Shown piece after piece: positions 43,329 to 57,608 of a stretch of 64,000 nucleotides of DNA. Within the stretch, counting starts at the first letter, position 1; every line of letters starts with the position of its first letter. Both the position numbers and the translations under genes were made by a program. A model generated the notes under the pieces. The model saw nothing but the letters and a program-made list of their open reading frames with translations. It was not told where the DNA came from and searched no databases. The DNA is from Pseudomonas grimontii (lineage in GTDB: Bacteria; Pseudomonadota; Gammaproteobacteria; Pseudomonadales; Pseudomonadaceae): positions 107,917 to 171,916 of the forward strand of contig NZ_VFES01000016.1 in the NCBI RefSeq assembly GCF_007858185.1. Direction: 5' to 3'.

Positions 43329-43964
43329 TTAACCGCGAGCCTTGGCCGCTGGACGTACAACCAGGTTGCCGCCAGTAGCGCCAGGAACAGCACCCTTGAC
43401 CAACAACAGATTGCGTTCAGCGTCGACGCGCACTACTTCGAGGGACTGCACGGTCACGCGCTCAGCGCCCATATGACCGGACATTTTTTTGCCCTTGAAT
43501 ACACGACCAGGAGTCTGGCACTGGCCAATAGAGCCCGGGACGCGGTGGGAAACGGAGTTACCGTGAGTGTTGTCTTGACCACGGAAATTCCAACGCTTGA
43601 TCGTACCCTGGAAGCCTTTACCCTTGGACTGACCGGTTACATCAACCAGTTGACCAGCGGCGAAGATTTCAGCGTTGATCAGATCGCCAGCCTGGTAGTC
43701 GCCTTCTTCAAGACGGAACTCCATGACAGTACGACCAGCTGCAACGTTTGCTTTAGCGAAGTGACCTGCTTGAGCAGCAGTCACACGCGAAGCGCGACGC
43801 TCGCCGACAGTGACTTGCACTGCACGATAGCCATCGGTTTCTTCAGTTTTGAACTGGGTGACGCGATTCGGCTCGATCTCAATGACCGTAACCGGAATGG
43901 AGACACCTTCTTCGGTGAAAATACGGGTCATACCGCATTTACGACCGACTACACCAATAGTCAT
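43329..43964 (-). CDS. rplC: 50S ribosomal protein L3
   Basis: A 211-residue L3, MTIGVVGRKCGMTRIFTEEG from the ATG at 43964 (GAGG eight bases upstream; an open frame to 43997 is not used). The central extension GNSVSHRVPGSIGQCQTPG contains the Gln methylated by PrmB in E. coli and reaches the peptidyl transferase centre. Confidence 0.97.
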   Translation of the reverse strand: MTIGVVGRKCGMTRIFTEEGVSIPVTVIEIEPNRVTQFKTEETDGYRAVQVTVGERRASRVTAAQAGHFAKANVAAGRTVMEFRLEEGDYQAGDLINAEIFAAGQLVDVTGQSKGKGFQGTIKRWNFRGQDNTHGNSVSHRVPGSIGQCQTPGRVFKGKKMSGHMGAERVTVQSLEVVRVDAERNLLLVKGAVPGATGGNLVVRPAAKARG

Positions 43965-44045
43965 GTTGTAAACCTCATGAGTGTACGGGGCTTTCACCCG
44001 CTATGGCCGCCCATTTCAGAGCGTTACACGACTAAGACCCAAGTC

Positions 44046-44357
44046 TTAGCCGAGGCTGATCTGCACTTCCACACCGGCCGCAAGATCAAGCTTCATAAGT
44101 GCATCAACGGTTTTATCCGTTGGCTGGACGATGTCCAGTACGCGCTTATGAGTACGGATCTCGTACTGGTCCCGCGCGTCTTTGTTGACGTGCGGGGAGA
44201 CCAGAACGGTGAACCGCTCTTTACGGGTAGGCAGTGGAATTGGACCACGCACTTGAGCACCAGTACGTTTCGCGGTTTCCACGATTTCCTGGGTGGATTG
44301 GTCGATCAGGCGATGGTCAAAAGCCTTCAACCTGATACGGATTTGCTGATTTTGCAT
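44046..44357 (-). CDS. rpsJ: 30S ribosomal protein S10 / NusE
   Basis: A 103-residue S10, [20 protein letters not shown], ending [11 protein letters not shown]. Besides its 30S head role it binds NusB in transcription antitermination and couples NusG to the ribosome. First gene of the S10 operon, with a clear promoter at 44420-44448. Confidence 0.98.
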
Positions 44358-44419
44358 TGGATTTCAGACTCCGGCTGCTATTCCCAGCGAGCGCAATACG
44401 CCCGTTAAAAGGAGGCGCA

Positions 44420-44448
44420 ATTCTATAGACGCCCAAGATAGGTGTCAA
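44420..44448 (-). promoter_or_regulatory. Sigma70 promoter of the S10 operon
   Basis: On the minus strand TTGACA (44448-44443), a 17-base spacer and TAGAAT (44425-44420), near consensus. It lies six bases beyond the tuf terminator stem, so tuf and S10 transcription are insulated. The expected leader before rpsJ is about 55 bases. Confidence 0.85.
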
Positions 44449-44453
44449 CCCAA

Positions 44454-44484
44454 TAAAAAAGCCCCCGCTGAGCGGGGGCTTTTC
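44454..44484 (-). terminator. Terminator of the str operon after tuf
   Basis: On the minus strand AAAAGCCCCCGCT/AGCGGGGGCTTTTTTATTG, a strong stem and U run 31 bases after the tuf stop. Confidence 0.95.
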
Positions 44485-44514
44485 AAAGCATCGAAGCTAT
44501 CTCAGAAGAGACGC

Positions 44515-45708
44515 TTACTCGATGATTTTAGCTACAACACCAGCACCAACGGTACGGCCACCTTCACGGATAGCGAAGCGCAGACCGTCTTCCATTGCGA
44601 TGGTTTTGATCAGGGTAACTTCCATTTGGATGTTATCGCCTGGCATTACCATTTCAACGCCTTCTGGCAGCTGGCAGTTACCAGTCACGTCAGTAGTACG
44701 GAAGTAGAACTGTGGACGGTAGCCTTTGAAGAACGGAGTGTGACGACCGCCTTCTTCCTTGCTCAGAACATAAACTTCTGCGGTGAACTTGGTGTGCGGC
44801 TTAACCGAACCCGGCTTAACCAGAACCTGACCACGCTCAACGTCGTCACGCTTGGTACCACGCAGCAGAACGCCGCAGTTCTCGCCAGCACGACCTTCGT
44901 CAAGCAGCTTGCGGAACATCTCAACACCGGTGCAGGTGGTGGTGGTGGTGTCACGCAGACCAACGATTTCCAGCGGATCTTGAACGCGAACGATACCGCG
45001 CTCGATACGACCAGTCACAACAGTACCACGACCGGAGATCGAGAATACGTCTTCGATTGGCATCAGGAACGGCTTGTCGGTCAGACGAACTGGTTCTGGG
45101 ATGTAGCTGTCCAGGGTTTCAACCAGTTTACGAACGGCAGTGGTGCCCATTTCGTTATCGTCTTTACCTTCCAGCGCCATACGAGCAGAACCGATGATGA
45201 TCGGAGTGTCGTCGCCTGGGAAGTCGTAAGTGCTCAGCAGATCGCGCACTTCCATCTCAACCAGTTCCAGCAGCTCAGCGTCGTCTACCAGGTCAGCCTT
45301 GTTCAGGAAAACCACGATGTACGGAACGCCTACCTGACGGGACAGGAGGATGTGCTCACGGGTTTGTGGCATCGGACCATCAGCGGCCGAGCAAACCAGG
45401 ATCGCGCCGTCCATCTGGGCAGCACCGGTGATCATGTTCTTCACATAGTCAGCGTGACCTGGGCAGTCAACGTGAGCGTAGTGACGGATCTTCGAGTTGT
45501 ACTCGACGTGCGCGGTGTTGATGGTGATACCACGAGCTTTTTCTTCTGGAGCGCTGTCGATTTTATCGAAATCAACGACTGCAGAACCGAAAACCTCGGA
45601 GCAGACGCGAGTCAGAGCTGCGGTCAGAGTGGTTTTACCGTGGTCAACGTGACCGATAGTGCCAACGTTGACGTGCGGTAGGGAACGATCAAATTTTTCT
45701 TTAGCCAC
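44515..45708 (-). CDS. tuf: Elongation factor Tu
   Basis: A 397-residue EF-Tu. GTPase motifs are GHVDHGKT, DCPGHADY and NKADLVDD; the switch I region includes KARGITINTAHVEY. It delivers aminoacyl-tRNA to the ribosome. The kirromycin and aminoacyl-tRNA contact regions look normal. It is the last gene of the rpsL-rpsG-fusA-tuf operon. This appears to be the only tuf at this locus, because the usual second copy beside the tRNA cluster is absent. Confidence 0.98.
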   Translation of the reverse strand: MAKEKFDRSLPHVNVGTIGHVDHGKTTLTAALTRVCSEVFGSAVVDFDKIDSAPEEKARGITINTAHVEYNSKIRHYAHVDCPGHADYVKNMITGAAQMDGAILVCSAADGPMPQTREHILLSRQVGVPYIVVFLNKADLVDDAELLELVEMEVRDLLSTYDFPGDDTPIIIGSARMALEGKDDNEMGTTAVRKLVETLDSYIPEPVRLTDKPFLMPIEDVFSISGRGTVVTGRIERGIVRVQDPLEIVGLRDTTTTTCTGVEMFRKLLDEGRAGENCGVLLRGTKRDDVERGQVLVKPGSVKPHTKFTAEVYVLSKEEGGRHTPFFKGYRPQFYFRTTDVTGNCQLPEGVEMVMPGDNIQMEVTLIKTIAMEDGLRFAIREGGRTVGAGVVAKIIE

Positions 45709-45738
45709 GACAATTAACTCCTTGCCTAAAGGACTGAA

Positions 45739-47844
45739 TCAGCCTTGTTTTTTGGATACAGTTTCAGCGATGTGCGCCGGAGCTGTGTTGTATTTTTTGA
45801 ATTCCATAGAGTAGCTTGCGCGACCCTGGGACATGGAGCGAACGTCGGTCGCATAACCGAACATCTCACCCAACGGAACCTCGGCGCGAATCACTTTGCC
45901 GGAAACCGTGTCTTCCATACCCAAGATCATGCCGCGACGACGGTTAAGGTCGCCCATGACATCACCCATATAGTCTTCAGGTGTAACAACTTCTACCGCC
46001 ATGATTGGCTCAAGCAACTCACCACCGCCCTTCTGGGCCAGTTGCTTGGTTGCCATGGAAGCAGCCACCTTAAACGCCATCTCGTTGGAGTCGACGTCGT
46101 GGTAAGAACCGTCAAAAACGGTTGCTTTCAGGCCGATCAGCGGATAGCCGGCAACAACACCGTTCTTCATCTGCTCTTCGATACCCTTCTGGATAGCAGG
46201 GATGTATTCCTTAGGAACAACACCACCTACTACTTCGTTCACGAATTGCAGACCTTCCTGACCTTCGTCAGCAGGAGCAAAACGGATCCAGCAGTGACCG
46301 AACTGACCACGACCGCCGGACTGACGAACGAACTTGCCTTCGATTTCACAGTTCTTCGTGATGCGCTCACGATAGGAAACCTGAGGCTTACCGATGTTGG
46401 CTTCGACGTTGAACTCACGGCGCATCCGGTCAACCAGGATGTCCAGGTGCAACTCGCCCATGCCAGAGATGATCGTTTGACCAGTCTCTTCATCAGTTTT
46501 GACGCGGAAAGATGGATCTTCCTGAGCAAGCTTGCCCAGAGCGATACCCATTTTTTCCTGGTCATCCTTGGTCTTAGGCTCTACGGCAACCGAAATAACC
46601 GGCTCCGGGAAGTCCATGCGAACCAGGATGATTGGCTTGGCAGCGTCGCACAAAGTCTCACCAGTGGTGACGTCCTTCATGCCGATCAAGGCCGCGATGT
46701 CACCAGCGCGCACTTCCTTAATCTCTTCACGGGCGTTTGCGTGCATTTGCACCATACGACCCACACGCTCTTTCTTGCCTTTGACCGAGTTGATCACGCC
46801 GTCGCCGGAGGCCAACACGCCCGAGTAAACACGGACGAAGGTCAGAGTACCCACGAATGGGTCGGTAGCGATCTTGAACGCCAGAGCCGAGAACGGCTCG
46901 CTGTCGTCAGCGTGACGCTCCATCTCTTCTTCCTCGTTATCAGGGTTGGTACCCTTGATAGCAGGAATGTCGGTTGGAGCAGGCAGGTAGTCGATCACGG
47001 CGTCGAGAACCAGGGGAACACCCTTGTTCTTGAAGGAAGAACCGCAAACAGCCAAGACGATCTCACCAGCGATAGTACGCTGACGCAGAGCGGCCTTGAT
47101 TTCCACGTTGGTGAGTTCTTCACCTTCGAGGTACTTGTTCATCAGCTCTTCGCTGGCTTCGGCGGCAGCCTCAACCATGTTGTTGCGCCACTCGTCAGCC
47201 AGTTCCTGCAACTCTGCAGGGATAGGCTTGCGAACAGGAACCATACCTTTGTCAGCGTCATTCCAGTAGACCGCTTCCATGTTGACCAGATCGATCTGAC
47301 CTTGGAAGTTGTCTTCGGAACCGATAGCCAATTGGATTGGCACCGGAGTATGACCCAGACGCTGCTTGATCTGACCGATCACGCGCAGGAAGTTGGCGCC
47401 AGCACGGTCCATCTTGTTTACGTAAACAAGACGTGGAACGCCGTATTTGTTGGCTTGACGCCATACGGTTTCCGACTGAGGCTCGACACCCGAGGTACCG
47501 CAGAACACAACGACAGCGCCGTCGAGTACGCGCAGGGAACGCTCAACTTCAATAGTGAAGTCTACGTGGCCTGGGGTATCGATAACGTTGAAGCGGTGCT
47601 CGTCTTTGTACTGCTTCTCGGAACCTTTCCAGAAGGCGGTAATAGCAGCAGAAGTAATGGTAATACCACGCTCCTGCTCCTGAACCATCCAGTCTGTGGT
47701 CGCGGCGCCGTCATGCACCTCGCCCATTTTGTGACTTTTGCCGGTGTAAAACAGTACGCGCTCAGTGGTGGTGGTTTTACCAGCATCCACGTGAGCAACG
47801 ATACCGATGTTACGGTAGCGGCTAATCGGAGTAGTACGAGCCAT
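45739..47844 (-). CDS. fusA: Elongation factor G
   Basis: A 701-residue EF-G with the P-loop AHVDAGKTTTTERVL, DTPGHVDFT and NKMDRAGANF, then domains II-V; domain IV has SYRERITKNCEIEGKF and the C-terminal GYATDVRSMSQGRASYSMEF. It drives translocation. Cotranscribed with rpsG (30 bases upstream) and tuf (30 bases downstream). Confidence 0.98.
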   Translation of the reverse strand: MARTTPISRYRNIGIVAHVDAGKTTTTERVLFYTGKSHKMGEVHDGAATTDWMVQEQERGITITSAAITAFWKGSEKQYKDEHRFNVIDTPGHVDFTIEVERSLRVLDGAVVVFCGTSGVEPQSETVWRQANKYGVPRLVYVNKMDRAGANFLRVIGQIKQRLGHTPVPIQLAIGSEDNFQGQIDLVNMEAVYWNDADKGMVPVRKPIPAELQELADEWRNNMVEAAAEASEELMNKYLEGEELTNVEIKAALRQRTIAGEIVLAVCGSSFKNKGVPLVLDAVIDYLPAPTDIPAIKGTNPDNEEEEMERHADDSEPFSALAFKIATDPFVGTLTFVRVYSGVLASGDGVINSVKGKKERVGRMVQMHANAREEIKEVRAGDIAALIGMKDVTTGETLCDAAKPIILVRMDFPEPVISVAVEPKTKDDQEKMGIALGKLAQEDPSFRVKTDEETGQTIISGMGELHLDILVDRMRREFNVEANIGKPQVSYRERITKNCEIEGKFVRQSGGRGQFGHCWIRFAPADEGQEGLQFVNEVVGGVVPKEYIPAIQKGIEEQMKNGVVAGYPLIGLKATVFDGSYHDVDSNEMAFKVAASMATKQLAQKGGGELLEPIMAVEVVTPEDYMGDVMGDLNRRRGMILGMEDTVSGKVIRAEVPLGEMFGYATDVRSMSQGRASYSMEFKKYNTAPAHIAETVSKKQG

Positions 47845-47874
47845 AAAGCCCTCGCAAAATTAGTGAAGCTAAGA

Positions 47875-48345
47875 TTAGAAGCGGTAGTGCGAGAAAGCTT
47901 TGTTAGCTTCAGCCATACGGTGCACGTCTTCACGCTTCTTAACAGCAGCACCTTTACCTTCAGCAGCGTCCAACAGTTCGCCGGCCAAACGCAGAGCCAT
48001 AGACTTCTCGCCGCGCTTACGGGCGAAGTCTACCAACCAGCGCATTGCCAGGGCGTTACGACGGGACGGACGAACTTCGACCGGAACCTGGTAAGTAGCA
48101 CCGCCTACACGGCGCGACTTCACTTCGACCAGCGGAGCGATGGCGTCGAGAGCTTTCTCGAAGATTTCCAGGGGGTCGCTGTTCTTGCGCTCTTTAACCT
48201 TTTCCAGCGCGCCATAAACGATACGCTCGGCAACGGCTTTCTTGCCGCTTTCCATCACGTGGTTCATGAACTTGGCCAGAATTTGGCTTCCGTATTTTGG
48301 ATCGTCAAGCACTTCGCGCTTGGCTGCTACGCGTCTTCTTGGCAT
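47875..48345 (-). CDS. rpsG: 30S ribosomal protein S7
   Basis: A 156-residue S7, [20 protein letters not shown], which nucleates the 30S head. In E. coli S7 represses its operon at the rpsL-rpsG gap. Here that gap is 118 bases and contains a GGTGCCC/GGGACGCC-type hairpin near 48387-48405, a plausible counterpart. Confidence 0.97.
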
Positions 48346-48463
48346 GGATAAGCCCTCAAACGGTCTTCAGGTTCGCTCGGAATCGGTGCCCTTTCGGGAC
48401 GCCTCCGACCTTACTCTTATCGACTCAGAAAATAAGATGATTCAGTTTTACAAAAAGCCGCTA

Positions 48464-48835
48464 CTACTTAGGCTTCTTGGTACCGTACTTCGAACGACCT
48501 TGGTTACGACCTTTAACGCCGGAAGTATCCAAGGAGCCGCGTACGGTGTGATAACGAACACCTGGCAAGTCTTTTACACGACCGCCGCGGATCAGTACCA
48601 CGCTGTGCTCTTGCAGGTTGTGGCCTTCACCGCCGATGTACGAGGAAACCTCGAAACCGTTGGTCAGGCGCACACGGCATACTTTACGCAGTGCCGAGTT
48701 AGGTTTTTTCGGCGTGGTGGTATACACACGAGTGCATACGCCACGACGTTGCGGGCAGTTCTGCAGCGCAGGCACGTCGGATTTCTCGACGATACGCTTA
48801 CGCGGCTGACGTACCAGCTGGTTGATAGTTGCCAT
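48464..48835 (-). CDS. rpsL: 30S ribosomal protein S12
   Basis: A 123-residue S12, MATINQLVRQPRKRIVEKSD. The decoding-centre loops read TTTPKKPNSALRK (Lys43) and GGRVKDLPGVRYHTVRG, both wild type, so no streptomycin-resistance change is seen. First gene of the str operon with a clear promoter upstream. Confidence 0.98.
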   Translation of the reverse strand: MATINQLVRQPRKRIVEKSDVPALQNCPQRRGVCTRVYTTTPKKPNSALRKVCRVRLTNGFEVSSYIGGEGHNLQEHSVVLIRGGRVKDLPGVRYHTVRGSLDTSGVKGRNQGRSKYGTKKPK

Positions 48836-48926
48836 CTACTAGCTCCACTGTTGTCTTGCGACGCTATTGTCTTGCAAGAAAAGCAAAATGGCAGGAACGA
48901 ATTCCCGCCAAATTTAGGGGTACAAG

Positions 48927-48955
48927 AGTCTAAAGAGGATCTTGCCCCCAGTCAA
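48927..48955 (-). promoter_or_regulatory. Sigma70 promoter of the str operon (rpsL)
   Basis: On the minus strand TTGACT (48955-48950), 17 bases, TAGACT (48932-48927). The start site falls about 85 bases before the rpsL ATG. It lies in the 216-base rpoC-rpsL gap, so rpsL does not depend on rpoBC read-through. Confidence 0.8.
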
Positions 48956-49051
48956 GGCAAGGCCCCGACCTCCCCTCTCGTCGAACCCAGGCAAAATTGC
49001 CTTGATCCGACGAATGGGGCTGCCAGGGCCCAGACTGATTTATCGCAGAAC

Positions 49052-52000
49052 TCAGTTACCGCTTGAGTTCAGCGCTTCGGTCAGTGCAGCTTCCACTTCA
49101 CTGGCGCTTACGCGCAACGGCTTGTCAGCATCACGGCGACGCTTACGCTCGCTGTGGTAAGCCAAACCGGTACCAGCCGGGATCAGACGACCCACGACCA
49201 CGTTCTCTTTCAGGCCGCGCAGGTAATCACGCTTACCGGTTACCGCTGCTTCGGTCAGTACGCGAGTGGTCTCCTGGAAGGAGGCCGCCGAGATGAACGA
49301 CTCAGTGGACAACGACGCCTTGGTGATACCCAGCAGTACGCGAGTGAACTTGGAAACGAATTTCTCGTCGCCAGCCAGACGCTCGTTTTCCACCAGCACA
49401 TGAGTCAGTTCCATCTGGTCACCCTTGATGAAACTGGAATCGCCGGATTCAGCGATCTCAACTTTACGCAGCATCTGACGCAGGATGGTCTCGATGTGCT
49501 TATCGTTGATCTTCACGCCTTGCAGGCGGTAAACGTCCTGGATTTCGTTAACGATGTACTTGGCCAGCGCACTCACACCCAGCAGACGCAGGATGTCGTG
49601 TGGATCGCTCGGGCCATCGGAGATAACTTCGCCGCGGTTTACCTGTTCGCCTTCGAATACGTTCAGGTGACGCCACTTTGGAATCAGCTCTTCGTACGGA
49701 TCGGTACCGTCGTTCGGGGTAATGACCAGACGGCGCTTGCCCTTGGTTTCTTTACCGAACGCGATGGTGCCGCTGACTTCTGCCAGAATCGACGCTTCTT
49801 TCGGACGACGAGCTTCGAACAAGTCGGCAACACGCGGCAAACCACCGGTGATGTCACGGGTCTTCGAAGTTTCTTGCGGGATACGCGCGATAACATCACC
49901 GATCGCGATCTTCGCACCGTCCGCTACACCGACCAGGGCGTTGGCTGGCAGGAAGTACTGAGCGATTACGTCAGTGCCTGGCAGCAACAGATCCTTGCCG
50001 TTGTCATCGACCATCTTCACGGCAGGACGGATGTCTTTACCGGCAGCTGGACGATCTTTCGCGTCGAGTACTTCAATGTTGGTCATACCGGTCAATTCGT
50101 CAGTCTGACGTTTGATCGTGATGCCTTCTTCCATGCCCACGTAGGTCACGGTACCTTTCATTTCGGTAACGATTGGGTGAGTGTGCGGATCCCACTTGGC
50201 CACGATTGCGCCAGCGTCGACCTTGTCACCTTCTTTAACCGAAATCACAGCACCGTACGGCAGCTTGTAGCGCTCACGCTCACGACCGTAGTCATCAGCG
50301 ATTGCCAGCTCACCGGAACGCGACACAGCAACCAGGTGACCATCCACTCGCTCAACGTGCTTCAGGTTGTGCAGGCGGACAGTACCGCCATTCTTCACCT
50401 GAACGCTGTCGGCTGCGGAGGTCCGGCTTGCTGCACCGCCAATGTGGAACGTACGCATGGTGAGCTGGGTACCCGGCTCACCGATGGACTGGGCGGCAAT
50501 AACGCCGACCGCTTCACCGATGTTCACCTGGTGACCACGAGCCAAGTCACGGCCGTAGCACTTGGCGCAAATGCCGTAGCGGGTTTCGCAGCTGATCGGC
50601 GAGCGAACGATCACTTCGTCGATGCTGTTGAGTTCGATGAACTCGACCCATTTCTCGTCAACCAGAGTGCCGGCAGGAACGATAATTTCCTCGGTACCTG
50701 GCTTGAATACGTCACGGGCAATAACACGACCCAATACGCGTTCACCCAGTGGCTCTACAACGTCACCGCCTTCAATGTGCGGAGTCATCAGCAGGCCGTG
50801 CTCGGTGCCACAATCGATCTCGGTTACAACCAGATCTTGCGCAACGTCTACCAGACGACGAGTCAGGTAACCGGAGTTAGCGGTTTTCAACGCGGTATCC
50901 GCCAGACCTTTACGAGCACCGTGAGTGGAGATGAAGTACTGGAGTACGCTCAACCCTTCACGGAAGTTCGCAGTAATCGGCGTTTCAATGATGGAGCCGT
51001 CCGGCTTGGCCATCAGGCCACGCATACCGGCGAGCTGACGGATCTGCGCAGCAGAACCCCGTGCGCCCGAGTCGGCCATCATGTACATCGAGTTGAAGGA
51101 TTCCTGGTCAACTTCGTCGCCGTGACGGTCGATGACTTTCTCTTTCGAGAGGTTGGCCATCATCGCCTTGGAGACTTCGTCGTTGGCCTTGGACCAAAGG
51201 TCGATCACTTTGTTGTACTTCTCGCCCTGTGTTACCAGGCCCGAGGCGTACTGGCTTTCGATCTCTTTCACTTCATCAGTAGCAGCACTGATGATGCGGG
51301 CTTTTTCATCTGGGATAACGAAGTCGTTAACACCGATGGAAACGCCGGAAATGGTCGAATAGGCAAAACCGGTGTACATCAACTGGTCAGCGAAGATCAC
51401 GGTCTCTTTCAGACCAACCACGCGATAGCATTGGTTGATCAGCTTGGAGATCGCCTTTTTCTTCATCGGCAGGTTGACGACGTCGTACGACAGACCTTTT
51501 GGCACAACCTGATACAACAGCGCACGGCCAACGGTGGTGTCGACAATACGGGTGCCGCTCACGCTGCCGCCGTCACGGTCGTTGACCGTTTCGTTGATGC
51601 GTACCTTGACCTTGGCGTGCAGTGCGGCTTCGCCGGCACGGAACACACGGTCAACTTCCTGCAGGTCAGCGAATACACGACCTTCGCCTTTGGCGTTGAT
51701 CGCCTCACGGGTCATGTAGTACAGACCCAATACAACGTCCTGCGACGGAACGATGATTGGCTCACCGTTGGCTGGCGACAGAATGTTGTTGGTCGACATC
51801 ATCAACGCACGCGCTTCCAACTGGGCTTCCAGTGTCAGCGGTACGTGCACGGCCATTTGGTCGCCGTCGAAGTCGGCGTTGTACGCAGCACAGACCAGAG
51901 GGTGCAGCTGGATAGCCTTACCTTCGATCAGTACCGGTTCAAACGCCTGGATACCCAGACGGTGAAGGGTCGGTGCACGGTTGAGGAGAACCGGGTGTTC

Positions 52001-53251
52001 GCGAATCACTTCAGCGAGAACGTCCCAAACCTCTGGCAGTTCGCGCTCGACCATTTTCTTGGCCGCTTTGATGGTGGTCGCGAGACCGCGCATTTCCAGC
52101 TTGCCGAAGATGAATGGCTTGAACAGCTCAAGTGCCATCTTCTTCGGCAGACCGCACTGGTGCAGACGCAGGGTCGGGCCTACGGTAATTACCGAACGAC
52201 CAGAGTAGTCAACACGCTTACCGAGCAAGTTCTGACGGAAACGACCTTGCTTACCCTTGATCATGTCAGCCAAGGATTTCAGAGGACGCTTGTTGGAACC
52301 GGTGATAGCGCGGCCACGACGGCCGTTGTCGAGCAGCGCATCGACAGCTTCCTGCAACATACGCTTTTCGTTGCGCACGATGATGTCCGGAGCGGACAGA
52401 TCGAGCAGGCGCTTCAAACGGTTGTTACGGTTGATCACGCGGCGGTACAGGTCGTTGAGGTCGGAAGTCGCGAAACGACCACCATCCAACGGTACCAGCG
52501 GACGCAGGTCTGGCGGCAGAACCGGCAGAACGGTCAGCACCATCCACTCTGGCAGGTTGCCGGAACCCTGGAAGGCTTCCATCAACTTCAGACGCTTGGA
52601 CAGCTTCTTGATCTTGGTTTCGGAGTTGGTTTGCGGAATTTCTTCGCGCAGACGACCAATCTCGTGCTCCAGGTCGATAGCGTGCAGCAGTTCGCGGACA
52701 GCTTCGGCACCCATGCGGGCATCGAAATCATCACCGAACTCTTCCAACGCTTCGAAGTACTGCTCGTCGTTCAGCAGCTGACCTTTTTCAAGGGTGGTCA
52801 TGCCTGGATCGATAACGACATAGCTCTCGAAGTAGAGAACGCGTTCGATATCACGCAGGGTCATGTCCATCAGCAAGCCGATACGGGACGGCAGCGATTT
52901 CAGGAACCAGATGTGGGCAACCGGCGAAGCCAGCTCGATGTGCGCCATGCGCTCACGACGAACCTTGGCCAGTGCAACTTCAACGCCGCACTTCTCGCAG
53001 ATCACACCACGGTGCTTCAAGCGCTTGTACTTACCGCACAGGCACTCGTAATCCTTTACCGGGCCAAAGATCTTGGCGCAGAACAGGCCGTCACGCTCAG
53101 GTTTGAACGTACGGTAGTTGATGGTTTCCGGCTTTTTAACTTCACCGAACGACCATGAACGGATCATCTCAGGCGATGCCAATCCAATGCGGATGGCGTC
53201 GAACTCTTCGACTTGACCCTGGTTTTTCAGCAAATTCAGTAGGTCTTTCAA
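49052..53251 (-). CDS. rpoC: RNA polymerase subunit beta'
   Basis: A 1399-residue beta' subunit. Zinc-ribbon cysteines are in CLCGKYKRLKHRGVICEKCG, the catalytic Mg-binding motif in NADFDGDQM, and the bridge/trigger region follows. A second Cys4 zinc site is suggested by CETRYGICAKCYGRD. Typical gammaproteobacterial length. It follows rpoB by 64 bases; rpsL has its own promoter after it. Confidence 0.99.
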   Translation of the reverse strand: MKDLLNLLKNQGQVEEFDAIRIGLASPEMIRSWSFGEVKKPETINYRTFKPERDGLFCAKIFGPVKDYECLCGKYKRLKHRGVICEKCGVEVALAKVRRERMAHIELASPVAHIWFLKSLPSRIGLLMDMTLRDIERVLYFESYVVIDPGMTTLEKGQLLNDEQYFEALEEFGDDFDARMGAEAVRELLHAIDLEHEIGRLREEIPQTNSETKIKKLSKRLKLMEAFQGSGNLPEWMVLTVLPVLPPDLRPLVPLDGGRFATSDLNDLYRRVINRNNRLKRLLDLSAPDIIVRNEKRMLQEAVDALLDNGRRGRAITGSNKRPLKSLADMIKGKQGRFRQNLLGKRVDYSGRSVITVGPTLRLHQCGLPKKMALELFKPFIFGKLEMRGLATTIKAAKKMVERELPEVWDVLAEVIREHPVLLNRAPTLHRLGIQAFEPVLIEGKAIQLHPLVCAAYNADFDGDQMAVHVPLTLEAQLEARALMMSTNNILSPANGEPIIVPSQDVVLGLYYMTREAINAKGEGRVFADLQEVDRVFRAGEAALHAKVKVRINETVNDRDGGSVSGTRIVDTTVGRALLYQVVPKGLSYDVVNLPMKKKAISKLINQCYRVVGLKETVIFADQLMYTGFAYSTISGVSIGVNDFVIPDEKARIISAATDEVKEIESQYASGLVTQGEKYNKVIDLWSKANDEVSKAMMANLSKEKVIDRHGDEVDQESFNSMYMMADSGARGSAAQIRQLAGMRGLMAKPDGSIIETPITANFREGLSVLQYFISTHGARKGLADTALKTANSGYLTRRLVDVAQDLVVTEIDCGTEHGLLMTPHIEGGDVVEPLGERVLGRVIARDVFKPGTEEIIVPAGTLVDEKWVEFIELNSIDEVIVRSPISCETRYGICAKCYGRDLARGHQVNIGEAVGVIAAQSIGEPGTQLTMRTFHIGGAASRTSAADSVQVKNGGTVRLHNLKHVERVDGHLVAVSRSGELAIADDYGRERERYKLPYGAVISVKEGDKVDAGAIVAKWDPHTHPIVTEMKGTVTYVGMEEGITIKRQTDELTGMTNIEVLDAKDRPAAGKDIRPAVKMVDDNGKDLLLPGTDVIAQYFLPANALVGVADGAKIAIGDVIARIPQETSKTRDITGGLPRVADLFEARRPKEASILAEVSGTIAFGKETKGKRRLVITPNDGTDPYEELIPKWRHLNVFEGEQVNRGEVISDGPSDPHDILRLLGVSALAKYIVNEIQDVYRLQGVKINDKHIETILRQMLRKVEIAESGDSSFIKGDQMELTHVLVENERLAGDEKFVSKFTRVLLGITKASLSTESFISAASFQETTRVLTEAAVTGKRDYLRGLKENVVVGRLIPAGTGLAYHSERKRRRDADKPLRVSASEVEAALTEALNSSGN

Positions 53252-53315
53252 GGCCTTTCCTCCTGGCGGAGCAGAGAGCGGGCTAAACAGCCCCGCTCTC
53301 GATTCGCGTCACGTG

Positions 53316-57389
<4,074 letters not shown>

Positions 57390-57424
57390 CAGCGTTCCCC
57401 AGCTTGGTCACCTGCTTGTTTGGC

Positions 57425-57560
57425 CCTCCCGACGGGAGCAGCCAGAAAATCTTGCAAACCCCATGGTTTGCACCACCGCATCGGGTGGCTACAGCGCGTT
57501 AATGGCGGCGACCGAGTCGACAGCCAAGAACGGAAAAAGGCCGGTGGCAAGAGCCACCAG
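57425..57560 (-). promoter_or_regulatory. Hairpins in the rplL-rpoB gap
   Basis: Three stems occur in the 219-base gap, in transcription order: CTGGTGGC/GCCACCGG (57560-57541), TGCAAACC/GGTTTGCA (57472-57453) and CTCCC/GGGAG (near 57438-57425). In E. coli this gap carries a partial terminator and an RNase III site that set the ratio of L7/L12 to polymerase; this arrangement suggests the same kind of control. None has a long U run. Confidence 0.65.
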
Positions 57561-57608
57561 CCATCAGCCTTCAGCTTAACGCTTGGGCTGGAGACGCAAG
57601 GTCGATGC

